Origin: Rhodeus uyekii
Taxonomy: Eukaryota > Chordata > Actinopteri > Cypriniformes > Acheilognathidae
Assembly (NCBI GenBank): GCA_037043235.1
Contig: JAWRVZ010000016.1
Span: 3,911,501-3,975,500, forward strand
Length of the DNA stretch: 64,000 nucleotides
Direction: 5' to 3'
Both the position numbers and the translations under genes were made by a program. Below are positions 23,807-47,289 of this stretch, in pieces (position 1 is the first letter of the stretch; each line of letters begins with the position of its first letter). Under the pieces are notes generated by a model. It worked only from the letters and a program-made list of their open reading frames with translations, was not told the DNA's origin and ran no database searches.

Positions 23807-24525
23807 ATATATACTGACTCAGTGCATCACAGCATGGTACGGGAACAGCACCAGTCACGACTGCAAAGCCCTGCAAAGAATGGTGCGCTTGTGCGAGCGC
23901 ATCTCAGGGTCAGCTCTCCCACCTCTGCAGGACATCTACACAAAACGCTGCAAAGGTAGAGCTGCAAAAATCATCAAGGACACTAACCACCCTGAAAACC
24001 CTCACTTCACCCGGCTGCCATCTGGTAAGCGCTTCCGAAGCCTGATGGCCAAAACTGAGAGTTTCTTCCCCCCGGCCATCAGACTCCTGAACTCAGTCAC
24101 TTAACATCACGTGACTTCACCTCACTCCAGGATAAACATCCACACACTGACATTATACTGACACTGCCTGTTCTCGTTGTTACTGTGTAACTACCTGTTA
24201 TACCTTTTTGCACATAATTATTCTTTGTACATTTCTTTTAACCACTTATTTATAAGTCTACAGTTTTACTTATTGCACAGTTTATTTCACTTATTTTATT
24301 CCACCTTTTATTTTCTACTTGATTTATTTATAATTCTACATATACATATATAGTACTTTTTATCCTATTTCTATTACAATTTCCTCTTTGTGTTTTTAAA
24401 TCTTAAGTTTTTTTAACTATTATTTGCACTGTCCATGGAGCAGACCTGTTTACATTCACTGCAGGTTGTATATTCTGTATATAACTGTGTAAGTGACAAA
24501 TAAAACTCTTGAATCTTGAATATGA
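23805..24525 (+). mobile_element. Non-LTR retrotransposon 3' end
   Basis: The frame reads ITAWYGNSTSHDCKALQRMV, LPPLQDIYTKRCKGRAAKII and LPSGKRFRSL...FFPPAIRLLNSV before a stop, the C-terminus of a fish LINE reverse transcriptase protein. A 3' UTR ends AATAAAACTCTTGAATCTTG with short tail repeats. Truncated at 5'. Confidence 0.85.
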
Positions 24526-26080
24526 TCATTCTCATATTTGATGCGTTTGGTTGAGTTCATCAGCGATGCAGTAAAGGCTTCTTTAGCTTTAGCATGCGCA
24601 GATCAAACAACAATGCACAACATCAATAACTACTGGGACTGTCATATACACAACATTATAACGAGAACACTGTTACATTATATAGCATTATAAAATTGTG
24701 TTATAAAATGTTGTGAATTCATTGGGTTTTGCTGCTGTTGTTTCAGCATGTTGTTACAGGAGATTTTAATAATGAATTACCGTACATAATATTACAAAAA
24801 GATTAATATATCCTGTTGGATGTATTATTCATTTGTTGTTGGTTCATGTTAACAAAAGGAAGCCTTATTGTAAAGTGTTACCATTAATTGTATTATTAAG
24901 TACGTTGATCATAGGTGTGTAAAATTAATTGTACAAGTTATAAGGAATCTTCCATTGGTTTAAACTAGTTTACTGTATTGTATATGTTTGATTCATGTTG
25001 AAGTGTTTGGATTGTGGCTTTTAATGGTGAACCTTTTGTTTTTGTAACCAGGCTCTCAAAGTACATCAATTTAGATTTGTCGACCAATATATCGGTTATT
25101 GGCTTTCGAATAAAGAATAATCGGTTATGGGTATCGGCAAACATTTTCATATCGGTGCGTCCCTATTTTCTTTCTGCCTTCCAGTTGATTCACAAATGGA
25201 ATATCAATGATATATGAAGATTAATCCACATCCAACCACAAAACTTGAAAAGTTTGAAACCTGTGTGTTTCTGTGTGAATTTCCGGCATTTAAATATTAC
25301 TAATTACCGTTTTCCAAATATCACAAACTAAATTCCCCAAGAAATGATTCATTAATTAAGTGTAGGCCTAATACAATCTGAGCTATACAGCAGTCATATG
25401 TTTCAGAACATTGAATCAATGATGACCAATTGGTTTAATTTTTTTTCCATCACATGAAGTGATTTTATCCCCTTTTTTGTCCATGACTTCTTTGTTTGGT
25501 AGGGGTAAAATAATACATAAAATGACATGTACACATTTCCAAATTTAAAATGGAATTTAAAATGTATCTAGACAGTGTTTCTGTGAAAAAACAAGAAAAA
25601 GTACAAAGTGGACTGAAAGAAATAGTTAACTTAAAGTTAAATGATATCATAATTGCTCACCCTCTTTATGTTTTCCAAAATTGTACAACCTCAGCATTTT
25701 TTTCATACAGTAACATTGAATGAAGACTGAGGTTGACAGTCCCTAAATTCTCCTTTTGTGTCCCACGGAAGAAAAAAAGAAAGCCATACAGGCTTGGAAC
25801 AACATGGGGGTGAATAAAATGATTTTACTTTACTTTTAGATTGAACTATCCCTTTAAGTCAGTCCCATTTTAAGCTCAGAAATGGGGAGACCCCGTAGCG
25901 ACCGCACTACACCCTATCAGTGCTGCAATATCCTTGCGCTTCTGCATATAGTCCCCAGAAAACTTCGACATAACACGGATAAACACTCCTAATATCAACT
26001 CATATCTAACTCGAATGACATATATTTTCGGCGTCGATGAAACTCAAGTGACGTGCAGCAGTTTTAGTGTTTCTGCGGTT
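24526..26080. other. Intergenic, between LINE and eif4a2 promoter
   Basis: An Angel fragment at 24835-24882 and AT-rich unique sequence. No gene recognised. Confidence 0.6.
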
Positions 26081-26137
26081 TCCCCGTGAACCACAGAAAG
26101 AGGTTCCGGTTGAATAAAACCGCCGGAGATTCACATG

Positions 26138-26149
26138 CTCTTCCTTTCC
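26138..26149 (+). promoter_or_regulatory. Putative 5' TOP tract / start region of eif4a2
   Basis: CTCTTCCTTTCC, an uninterrupted pyrimidine run 28 bases before the eif4a2 ATG, resembles the terminal oligopyrimidine start of translation-factor and snoRNA-host mRNAs. If transcription starts here, the out-of-frame ATG at 26135 is left out of the mRNA; another at 26155 remains and overlaps the main start. Confidence 0.4.
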
Positions 26150-26177
26150 GAGTGAATGCCGAAGTCGCGAACGGACC

Positions 26178-37151
<10,974 letters not shown>

Positions 37152-37681
37152 ACTTTGGAGATTTATCACAGGGATAGCTGTTGAATAATCACTTTTGCGC
37201 TTATTTTATTGGAAGAGAAAAAAACTACTCCATGCTGGCTGCGGATCAGACTTACGAATTCGATAAGTGACATTGACTCTCTGTGTGGACGGTTGTAGAC
37301 TCGCACTATATCAGTGTTTACTGCTGGTGGCGTTTACAAAACATGGGTTCTTTACATGTATTCTTTTTCAGGTATATTTTCCCTAGTACGCTAAAAATGT
37401 ACGTGTTCGATGTTCTTCACCGTTTAGTAATTTACTTGTGGACTAAAAGATACAAGTGCTGCATTAAGTCTGCCAATTATGTTATGCTAACATATGTGTG
37501 CAGTTTAACTCGGTTACTTCACCTCCCTTTTTAGAAATATATATAAAGGCACTTTTAGTTTTGTGGAATGTATTAATTTAAATGTATATTGTTTATCAAG
37601 TACTTCTTTTTGTGAAGTCCTCTTCAGAGGTGCGTCTCGACACCTTCACTCAATGTTGCATTAGTGTTTGGCTCATTTGAC

Positions 37682-37687
37682 AATAAA
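37682..37687 (+). other. Polyadenylation signal of eif4a2
   Basis: AATAAA 531 bases past the stop codon, followed by a T/G-rich stretch. The 3' UTR between has no repeats and is AT-rich. Confidence 0.65.
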
Positions 37688-37699
37688 GAGGATGTTATT

Positions 37700-40600
37700 C
37701 TGTCCATTAACGTTGGTCCATGTCTTGTGAAATCACTGCTGTTGAGCCTCACTTCTTCTTGGACTAATAGAGTGGTGCAGATAGGATGTCAGAATCTGTT
37801 CATGCTTCAATCGGTTTGGTCTGGACCAATTTTTGTACCGAACCTAAAGTCACAGGGATGTTACCCACAACCTGATTGGTCTGCTTATGTAGGCACACCA
37901 CCATTATGACACCAGTCCACCAAATGGGTAACATTTGCAGCTTGCAATTAGTCAGAAATCAAACTGTTTTTCTCTTTTCCTCCAATGCTAATGATTTTTT
38001 TTTTTTTCGTTTATTGTTTAACCATTTAAAAATGTGTTCTGGCCAATCTCGGATGACTAGTGTGTTTAGATTAGTTTCAAATGTAAAAACTAAAAATCAG
38101 GTATATGGTATATCAAGTAATATTCACACTATTAAATCAAGATCTCCACTCCTGTTACTAATACATTAGCTGGCAAACATGTTCGTGGCAAGAAGACCCT
38201 GAATAAATGCAAGTGACTCTTATTTTGTATCATTTTAAAAAAGTGAAACTATTTAGGGAACGACTGCTTAGGTTGACTCAGTTTTAATTATAACTGACAA
38301 AATTAAAATGGTGATTACTTTTGGTCTTCTTGTGGCTGTCAGAATATCCAGATGATTCAACTTCCTGTTGAAAATGTGTTTTGGGATGTTGAACCAAGTG
38401 TGCCAATTATGAAAACTCCCTCAGTCATCAGATGATTTTTGAGATTTTCCTGTGTTGACCTAAACACCATCAATCACACACACACCCTCCCCAATTCAAA
38501 ATGTCAGCTTGTAGTTACTACAAACCTTTCACTCGAAAATCTTGAGGGAGCAGGTACTGGGTTTTGTTATCGTAAGGACCAACAGTGCCTGAAGGTATAA
38601 TGTGTGTCGGTCTTTCACTAGCGCTTCTGTGAAGTTGATTTAATTTAGTAGAATTTAACTTCTATTTTGCTTTGGCTCTGTGCATAATCTGACTGGAATT
38701 TCCAATTACTATAAAATTTAGTCAGATTACTTTTAATTTTTAGTTTAAAGATTAAAGTTTTAGTTTAGTTATTTGTTCCTTAGGAGACTTTGTGATCTCA
38801 CAGGAACAAAATCGCTCAAGTTCTGTGAGTTTAGGCCAGAGTTAACTAATGCCACTCCACGCCTGCTCGCAGAAAAATCCTGTTTACTTAGTCGCGTTAC
38901 GGCAGTGGTTCTCAAAAAAGTGGGGCGTGTGTGACCCTGTGGAACATGCTTTTTTTGCCAGGGTTTTCTTGCATTGAACAAAAGCACAGAGCAGCAGATA
39001 TGACGTTCAGATAACAAACCCTTCACCCTTTGACGTGTACGATCACATATGCGTCACGTGATCAACTGCTAAATTCACGTGTTTTCACACGTCTGATCCA
39101 GAGACGGACGCGCTCAGAGCTTGTCATTTATCACAACACTTCAGTGACTTCAACCACATAAGATTTCTTTTACGTTTCAAACATTTAAATACTCATAATC
39201 AAACTAACACAGTGGCGCCCGTCGCACATTATAGATCAACAAACATGATCATTATAAAGGTTTTTAAGCGACAAAACACATTCACTTCCACATATCTGAG
39301 AATTTGAATATCAGGTAATTGTTGACAGACCCAAAAAGTTTGACTATTTTGAATAAAAAAGAAAAAACTAAATAAATGTGAAACATCTATCAAACAGAGC
39401 TTTTTGTGACTGCGGTATGTCACGTGACAAGGGGGGTTTCTATCTTTGACAGTATGTGTACGTGAAAGGAGGGGAGAGGAATCTGGGCAAGGCGGTGTCC
39501 TGTGCTCTTCCTTTCAGAGATCTCCAGATTAGTGCGTTTTATTGCTGGGTGTTTGATCTAGTGTTCGGTCTTAAAAAGAAAACCAGTCTTCCAGTCCTTG
39601 CGCTCTACCGAGGGCTGCTCAGCACGAACATACACACTTTACTCACACACTTCTGGGAACTTTCCACTAGCGACTTCCTCTATTTTGAGGTCAGGCATTT
39701 TAGAGTAAGTGGGCTTGGTTTCCTGTCAATCTTTGGGGGGGGGGGGGGGGGGTTCTCACAAGGTTTTCACTCTGAATCATTTCCATTTTGCAGTCAACTT
39801 CTACACTTACTCACTTTGTCAGCCTTTGAGTTTTGGGGCCGAGCCGACCTGTGGAGCGCTGCAGGTATGCTTTTCTGCAGCCCAAAATCCAGAAATCAAA
39901 TGTCCATCATCCAGAAGATCGACGGAGTTGTCATGAGACAGTGTTTGTATCCCTAATTCTTATATTTAGGCTTCAAAATCCAGAGAAATTGTTTATTTGT
40001 GAAGATTATCATGTTATTTTATGCAGTCCAGAAACCTATGGAAAAATCCTACTGGGTTTTTGTCGAGGGAACCATTAGCTATGTGCATTTCTTCAAGAAG
40101 ACTTTTGTATGTTTGTATTTGAATAGCAAATCCGCCCTTTTACCATGTGGTTACAAAAAGCAAGTCATACAGTCTTGAGCCTTGACATATCCACTAAAGC
40201 AGAAGTAGTCCACTAGAGGGACAAACTGATCTCTGAAATATTTATGAAAAGCATGCAATCAAAAATTACTGTGCTGGCACTGACTTTGCCTGCCGCTCAC
40301 CTCATTCAAATCAAGTGACAGGATTCAGACAGATTGCCCATTCATGTTTGCTTGAGGGCCAGCAATCGAAGTGATATTGACATGACCCCTTGTATAGACA
40401 TGATCCCTGACCAGGATATAAATATTGTCATTGATGACTATTAACAGTGCTTATGTCTACAGGAATGTGATCTTAATCTTACACCCTTCCCTTAGGGTGT
40501 TATATGCCTTAAACAGGCTGAGTATTCAAATTAAGCTAGCTAAATACTAATACAAGCTGTCATTTGAGTCATATTTTAAAGATGGATTCTGCTTCTATGA

Positions 40601-41220
40601 ATAAACCAGCACAGCTATATTCTGCTCTCTGTAAAGTATGCAAAACCACACCTTGTACAAGTAACAGCTTAATGATTAGCAGAAGAACAACATGGGAGGA
40701 AAGAAGTGTAAACAGACCAAGAGAGCGTAATGTGTGGGACGATGGAACTATGACGCACACTCGTGTTTTAGACTAGAAAATCCCTTTCTAAGTCAGAATG
40801 AATCACTTGTTTTTATCTGCTGATGATGCACTTGTACAGGAAGGGTTACATTATCAGGAAAAAAACTGTCATTGTAATAAATTGTAATAATAAAATAAAA
40901 AAATTAATAAAAAACTATGTTTTTTTATTTTTTTATTAAATTGCATTTGAAATCTATTTAATTTTTTTTGTTAGAGCATTTTTAGCACTATGGTCAGGTG
41001 TATTCTTGTAAAAAAATAAAATCTAGAAAAATACACCACAAATGAATTCTTAAACTGTGGCAAAAATGTAAACTAGATGAAATAATTGTTTGCACATTGT
41101 TTTTAAATAAACTAATCGGAAATAAAAGAAATGTCCCTTTTTTGATATACTGTTTTTTAAAGATAATTTTTCATGCTTGTCCTAATGAACAATTATTGCA
41201 CATGCATCTTTATAACAGTC
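37700..41220. other. Intergenic region between eif4a2 and a LINE
   Basis: AT-rich unique sequence; an inverted fragment of the 58469 hAT family at 39210-39330 and a G-run at 39736-39752. No supported gene. Confidence 0.6.
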
Positions 41221-41224
41221 CTTA

Positions 41225-42060
41225 AGACTGCTGCTGGTAGACAATTAGAGGGACATGAGGACTAATACCTAGAATATCAAAGTCAACTGCTGGCGGTCGA
41301 TCCTTTTCCTATTTAGCTCCTAAACTCTGGAACAGTCTTCCTAATACAGTTCGGGAAGCACACACACTCTGTCAGTTTAAATCTAGACTAAAAACACATC
41401 TCTTCAACCTGGCATACACATAACACATTATACATACATTTTTAATCCAAATCATGTAAAATGATTGTTAGGCTGCATAATTTAGGTCAGCCGGAACCGG
41501 GAACATTCCCATAACACCTGATGTACTCAATACATCAGAAGAAGATTACTTTCTGTTTATTCCGAGGTTATCGTGGTCAGCCGGATCCGGGCCGTATCCA
41601 GATCAGATGAAGGACCTGGACACGAGCACAGCACTGCCCTGAAGTGTCTGCGGAGACCGTGACTCTACTAGACCCTCCCTCTCCTCCAATCGGACCAAAT
41701 TGGACTTCATATTGGACTTGAATTGTTGTATAATAATCATGCACTGTTTGGCTGTTGGCCAGAGGAGAACTGGTCCCCCGACTGAGCCTGGTTTCTCCCA
41801 AGGTTTTTTCTCAATTCTGTTCTTCATTCGTTACGTCACCTGCCGGAGTTTTGGTTCCTTGCCGCTGTCGCCTATGGCTTGCTCAGTTGGGGAAACTTAA
41901 CACTTAATATTCTTCAATTGTATTAATTCGCCTGCTCTTTTAGAGCTGCTGTTCAGCCAAATAAACTTTGTTTTTATTGTTTTCATGTGACCACTGTAAA
42001 GCTGCTTTGAAACAATCTGTATTGTAAAAAGCTCTATATAAATAAAGGTGACTTGACTGC
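41225..42060 (+). mobile_element. L2-like LINE 3' end
   Basis: STAGGRSFSYLAPKLWNSLP then FKSRLKTHLFNLAYT is the reverse transcriptase C-terminus of fish L2-type LINEs. The 3' UTR has CTTGCCGCTGTCGCC and ends AAGCTCTATATAAATAAAGG. Confidence 0.85.
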
Positions 42061-43025
42061 AGATACGAACAGAGCAAAGTCTGAAAGACAGAGATACAGG
42101 GAGACCGGAAGGACGGATGATCGCTCTTGCAGTGGTAAACCACATGCAACCACGTGTCCCTGCAGACATGTTGGAGAACTTGCAAATGAGTAATAGAGTA
42201 ACATCTCACAGCAAGAGCAGGCAAATCTGCTGCCGTTTAAGAGAATGAACTTAAACCTGTTCTTGAACCTGCAACACCAGATCCTCACTGCTACTCATGC
42301 TTACATTGACACCCGCTCATTAATCCAGTTCTGTAAAAGTTCAGTTTATATCTTTTTGTGTTCATATAGCTATTTACTCATAGAGACATTAGCTGGAAAT
42401 AAAAGCTGTTGAAATTGAGGACAGTTCTTTTTTTGCTGAGTTTACATCTGTTTTAAATTAGTTCAATCAGTCCTGCAACAGATTAGCTATTAAGGCCAGG
42501 ATGTTTCACTGCCTTCAGCCCGAAACTCTGGGAAAAGCTCTAGTTTCCCCACAACACTACATAACGCAAGCGGCAATGAAGTTTGGCTCAATTGGATGCC
42601 GTCTCTTCAAGAGACATTTTAAGTCAATCATTGATTGTTAATCTAAGTCATTCTAAGTCAATCTTGTCATTCCTTTTGTACATAGCTTTTTTCTTCAAAT
42701 GTACTTATGTTTCTGTAAAATATCAGTTCTAAAGAAAAAATATATAATTCTGAATTTGAATGATTCCAGTTATTAGCTTTCGGACAAACTTTATTAAATA
42801 TCCTTAACAGATATGACGTCAAATTAAATTACTAATGGAAAGGTGTGGAACAGAAATATATATATGTCTATATTCACATGCATTCATCAAGACAGGCACT
42901 ATAAAGGCAAGTAAAAAAATAATTCATTTGATTGCAATCAGCCAAACATCAGGAACCTACTGAACATTAACGGCCCAACATAACAAGTAGGGCTTCTGAT
43001 GACTTGAATTTCAGATCTGAACTGT

Positions 43026-43031
43026 TTTATT
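43026..43031 (-). other. Candidate polyadenylation signal of b3gnt5
   Basis: AATAAA on the minus strand, about 140 bases past the stop. A second AATAAA (at about 42789) could give a longer 3' UTR. Confidence 0.45.
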
Positions 43032-43169
43032 GAAGATTTTATTTAATCTTCAACTATGTCGTGTTCATTTCACCCACAACCCCTAGAACATCCCACAAAC
43101 TTCCTCCTGTGCAGAACAATAATCTGACCATTTCATATGAGAACTTGTTACAAAAGGGTTATTTCATGT

Positions 43170-44300
43170 TCAAATAAAAGCTGCCTGACATGGGTAGGAG
43201 TTTGAAAAAAATGGTAAACATAGGAGCCTCAATTTCATGACAGTGCAGTAGAGCCTCCAAACCAGTCCTGAGGATCCCTGACCATCCTCCGCTCCAGTTA
43301 CACGCTTCCACATTTCACGAATATCGTCGACATGTCCATGTGAGGTCATCATCTGGTTGTATATACAACAATGATAAGGAGCTTTACCTTCTCCTGAGAA
43401 GAACACATGATCGCTGGGAGCAATGTCCATCATTTTAGCACAGATTCCGAGAAAGACGTCGTCAATGTGAAAGGAAGCATTTATGGTGAGTGAAGCTTTA
43501 TAGATTTTGGTAGCTGCGTCTCTGGAGAGGACGTACCCTGATCCAGGGGTGTAATCTGGGTAAGACACCCACGGGTACATGTCTCGGGACACATAGTATT
43601 TGCTCTCCTTGTCTCGCACGGGTGGTGAACCGCGGTGCACCCTTCCTATCCAAAGGTCTTTACCGTGACCAATCCCTTGCAAATAGTGAATTAAGTTGGG
43701 AATGTGGACAAAAACATCATCATCTGTAGACATAAGAAATTGGGAATGGTAGCAGTAGGTTTCTTTCCAGCCAAGCTGCAAAAGTAGCTTCAGAGTAAGA
43801 TTATGGAAAGTGTCCATGAAGTCCTGCTGGATGAGGTCATGATATTTTTGGTCCTCAAAGAATAGTTTGAGCTTAAGTTTGCTTCTGACTTCTGTTTCAG
43901 GATGCAGACCGAGAGCAAACAGCACCTTTACAGTAGCACCCAGCGTACTTTCAATGTAGGTCTCATTTCCCCAAGTAGAGCGAATGGCTTGTCTTCTCTC
44001 AAAGTTCTCAGAGGAGCTTTTCACAAAGAGCAGAAGCAGAACGTCTTTTTCGTCACACTTCTTCTCATGGTTTATGAGGTATCTGTGATTGGTGTACTTC
44101 ACAGCATCTTCAGGATTGATCCTTAAGCTTCCATTAATGAAAGTGAAGCTATTGAGGAGGTAGCGGTACGAGAAAGACATTACATGAGTTACGACGTTAT
44201 TGTCAATTTTTTCCCAGTACGCCACGAACAGTAAGGTACAAAAGAACACTGGTATTAGCCGGAGTTGGGATTTTTTAAATCTAGGCATTCTGAGAAACAT
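43170..44300 (-). CDS. b3gnt5: Lactosylceramide beta-1,3-N-acetylglucosaminyltransferase
   Basis: One uninterrupted coding exon of 376 aa (human 378). A short cytosolic tail is followed by a signal anchor at about residues 13-29 (LRLIPVFFCTLLFVAYW), giving a type II Golgi protein. Glycosyltransferase family 31 motifs are intact: ERRQAIRSTWG (101-111), FEDQKYHDLIQQDF (148-161), STDDDVFVH with the metal/nucleotide-sugar DDD at 193-195, YPDYTPGSGYVLS (247-259) and HIDDVFLG (279-286). N-glycosylation sequons are at 56, 112, 167 and 274. It ends YPCQAAFI, like human B3GNT5. It adds GlcNAc to lactosylceramide, starting lacto/neolacto-series glycolipids. The ATG at 44298-44300 is the first in this frame; a second in-frame ATG five codons in is possible. 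Upstream ORFs overlap the start. Confidence 0.97.
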   Translation of the reverse strand: MFLRMPRFKKSQLRLIPVFFCTLLFVAYWEKIDNNVVTHVMSFSYRYLLNSFTFINGSLRINPEDAVKYTNHRYLINHEKKCDEKDVLLLLFVKSSSENFERRQAIRSTWGNETYIESTLGATVKVLFALGLHPETEVRSKLKLKLFFEDQKYHDLIQQDFMDTFHNLTLKLLLQLGWKETYCYHSQFLMSTDDDVFVHIPNLIHYLQGIGHGKDLWIGRVHRGSPPVRDKESKYYVSRDMYPWVSYPDYTPGSGYVLSRDAATKIYKASLTINASFHIDDVFLGICAKMMDIAPSDHVFFSGEGKAPYHCCIYNQMMTSHGHVDDIREMWKRVTGAEDGQGSSGLVWRLYCTVMKLRLLCLPFFSNSYPCQAAFI

Positions 44301-44338
44301 CACAACTCATCTGAACTTTGCCTCCATCTCCGAATCAT
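44300..44338 (-). promoter_or_regulatory. uORF cluster ending on the b3gnt5 start codon
   Basis: A 12-codon uORF (MIRRWRQSSDEL) ends in TGA whose A is the first base of the b3gnt5 ATG (TGATG). Two further upstream ATGs lie inside it: one 6-codon uORF and one that runs out of frame into the coding region to a stop at the TAG in CCTAG. Such overlap is compatible with low or reinitiation-dependent translation. Confidence 0.6.
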
Positions 44339-44363
44339 GAGATTCCTGGCTTTGTTTCGCCTA

Positions 44364-46880
44364 CAGTCATGATGGCCTTCAAAACATATCCAAGTCTGGG
44401 TTTGAAATATGAGATGAGGAAATAGTTTGCTATTTCCTGTGAATGCTCAGCTGCCACTGATGTTCAAGCCCTCGTCATGGCAAAAGATCAATGGGGTACA
44501 CCCAGTGTGATTGTGAAAGTCTGTAAGAGAAACATACATGATTAGCTGACTTTCCCTGTACAAGGACGACCAAAGAACGTGTTGCAAGAAAGTAAAGTAG
44601 ATTAGACACCACGTGGCCATGATCAATTAAAAAAAATGTAAATTAAATCAGTTAAAAAATAGATATTTGAATATACCATGATGTGACTCACCTTCCACCG
44701 TGGGCAATTTGAGCAAAAATTACTGTTTCACCAAATATTAAGTTTTAATTATTACTAGGACAAATTATTATATCATATAAGCCAGGACTCTACAGTGGCA
44801 GCATTTCACTCCCATTTGTGAACAAAAATAGATGTGTGCAAATTGTAAAATGTATTTAGGAGCATGAGTTCGAATACAACTTTTTCAAATCTTAAAATTG
44901 TATAACAAACATCTTAAGTTTTCGATTTGGTTATTGAAAAATAATATGGCCTAATATGATTATTAAACATAAATCCAAGTATTTAATTAAATAAATAACA
45001 CATATTAGAAGCATGGTGGAATGAGCGAAGGAAATGTACTAAATGAAAATGCACAACAGAAAGGCAGCCGTTACTCCACAACCCTGTAAATGAAGGAGCT
45101 GCGCTACTTTCTTATTAACTTTCCTACAGAGGATAGTCTCTACTGCACCTCACATATAGTGAAATAAAGTTAATGCATGTCATACCAAAGTGCATTCACT
45201 TATTTTCAGATCTATTTTTATTGGCACTTACTCTGTTGAATTATGTTTCTTCTTCACAAAGTTTTTGAGTTGTGTTTACGAGGAAAATTGAGTTGGCATT
45301 ACTTAAGGTTGCACGTTGAAGACGTAAAGACTATTTAGTCAAACACAAATTAGAGGAGTTCAAAATACTTAGAAATCCGACGCAAATAGTTGCCTATATT
45401 TTTGAGTAAAGCCACGGCGATACTTTTTAAATCGAAAGTTGTATCTGATAACATTAATGGAATTGAATAAAATGAACCTTTGTATTTTTATGATGTTAAC
45501 AAAGAATAATAACTACTGTATCAAATGTAGCTATTGCTCATTTTAGTTGATGTTAGGTTACTTAATACATTAACGTTAATGTACATTTGAATGTTTTAAT
45601 TTAATTGTAAGAAAACGTTCTATTAAACCTGTTTGAAGCACATCACTTCAATACGTGATACCATTGGCTACCATGATAAAAAAGCTTCAGCAATTATCGT
45701 AGAATGAAAATACCATCACTTGCGAATATATTACAAAGCATAAATAATTACATAATTCAAAACAGTTTGAAGCAGAAGTATTTATAAGCCTTTTTGTATG
45801 CCTTTAAGCTAAAATAATAATAATAATAATTTCTATTGCACCCCTAAATGTTTTAAAATATTAAATAATTTTGCATAATTATCTCATAAAATAACTTTCT
45901 TCCAATCCTGAACAACACAAAAGAAGATACGGGAGAAATTACCGTAATTTTATGGTCATTTAAAACTGGCATTGACAAAATGATCATCTCCTGCCCTTAC
46001 GTTTATCCCATTAGTCTTGCCTTCTGCTAATATTCGGATCAGCTCAGACTTCATCAATTATACATAATCTTGGATATTCAGAAAGAGGGAAAACAAAGAG
46101 ACAGAAAACACTTTTCTTTTTTTTTTACTTCTGCAAAAGCAAATCCATCCCAGCAGTGCTATAGCAAAGAGCATTGTCCTTCAACGTTCAGTGGTGACTG
46201 CATGCGTTTTATTCAAAGTACATGGTTTAGCAAGCTTTGCTGGTTATTTCTAAAGCATCTCATTTCGAAACATCCTGTTTTGCATGAAGTTCCAAGTTTG
46301 ATACAAAAAAAAATAAAATAAAAAAATCAAGCTCTGAACCAGGAAACTCCCAACAGTAGTAATACTTGTTCTGTCAATCCTTAAAAAAAAACCATCAGCA
46401 GTTATGAGTCAACTTTACACTGCATTGGCAAGCCTAGTCTTGCAAGATTTCTCCCAGCGTTTATCCTTATGTAACGAGCAATTACAATAAAACAATATAT
46501 GAATAATAGAATAAAATAAGGATTTCTCTAAGCAGTCCTAAAAGAAAATGCAGCATATTCTCACGCTTAAAGGTCTGCAATTCAAATGTTATATAATGTA
46601 AATGCAAATGTAAAAAAAAAAAAAAAAAAAAAAAAAAACAGCGTGACGGGCTTCTTTGTTGAGATAACAACTTCTTTAAAATTGTACAACCTAGTCGACT
46701 AGTCTTAACCCGTACCTGTCTGTGATCCATTTGAAATAGAAATAGACCTTTTATTGTATGAACACTAAAGTGAATGCAACTAATAGGCCAGAGTGTTTGA
46801 TGTGCTTGCCTTGTATTACAATTGTATTAAACTTTAGTTATTATGCAAGATTAGTTGTTTTAAAAATATGTATTAAAGTC
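44364..46880. other. Region upstream of b3gnt5, no gene seen
   Basis: AT-rich, includes an A-run (46612-46638). Minus-strand CTGACTGTAG-like acceptor just before 44364 suggests the b3gnt5 coding exon is preceded by a 5' UTR intron. Confidence 0.4.
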
Positions 46881-47285
46881 AATAGACAGCTCAGGAGGTT
46901 ACTTCCGGGAGTGACACCGCATTTTGGAACCGAACTCACACCCACAATGTGAACGGAACCGGTGTGGTTGAGAGAGAGGCTCTACTGAGGAACATGCAAG
47001 CGGTGCTTCTCCTCCACCTGAGCGACTCGCGTCAGATTCGTGCCCTGCGCGCGACGTGTTCGGCTAGCACGTGTTTTACAGTTTCTGAGCCTCAATTGGA
47101 CTCTTGCTGTGTTTGTTCGTTACCATGGCAACCACTCGCGCTTTCGGATCTGAACGCGCTTAAGAACGGCGTCTGGACGGCGCATTATTTAAATATTTCC
47201 CGCGCTTTTAATGAGGGAAATTCCAAAGAACATCCATTCACTTTAGAATTTGTAGGTTATGAGTTAAAGAATCCACACAGATGAT
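46880..47285. promoter_or_regulatory. CpG-rich island with RFX X-box, no assigned gene
   Basis: CpG-dense against AT-rich flanks (GACTCGCG, CCTGCGCGCGACGTG, GAACGCGC, CCCGCGC). A perfect palindromic X-box GTTACCATGGCAAC lies at 47119-47132. It could be a promoter, perhaps of a b3gnt5 noncoding first exon. A 111-codon plus-strand frame here has no ATG at its start. Confidence 0.5.
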
Positions 47286-47289
47286 AAAA

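Noticed and set aside
39456..39956. 166-codon plus-strand open frame
   Set aside because: It begins at GTG rather than ATG, runs through a G-run and shows no domain or splice context; it looks like chance.
46949..47284. 111-codon frame in the CpG island
   Set aside because: No ATG at its start, and CpG-rich DNA has few stops by composition; treated as regulatory DNA.
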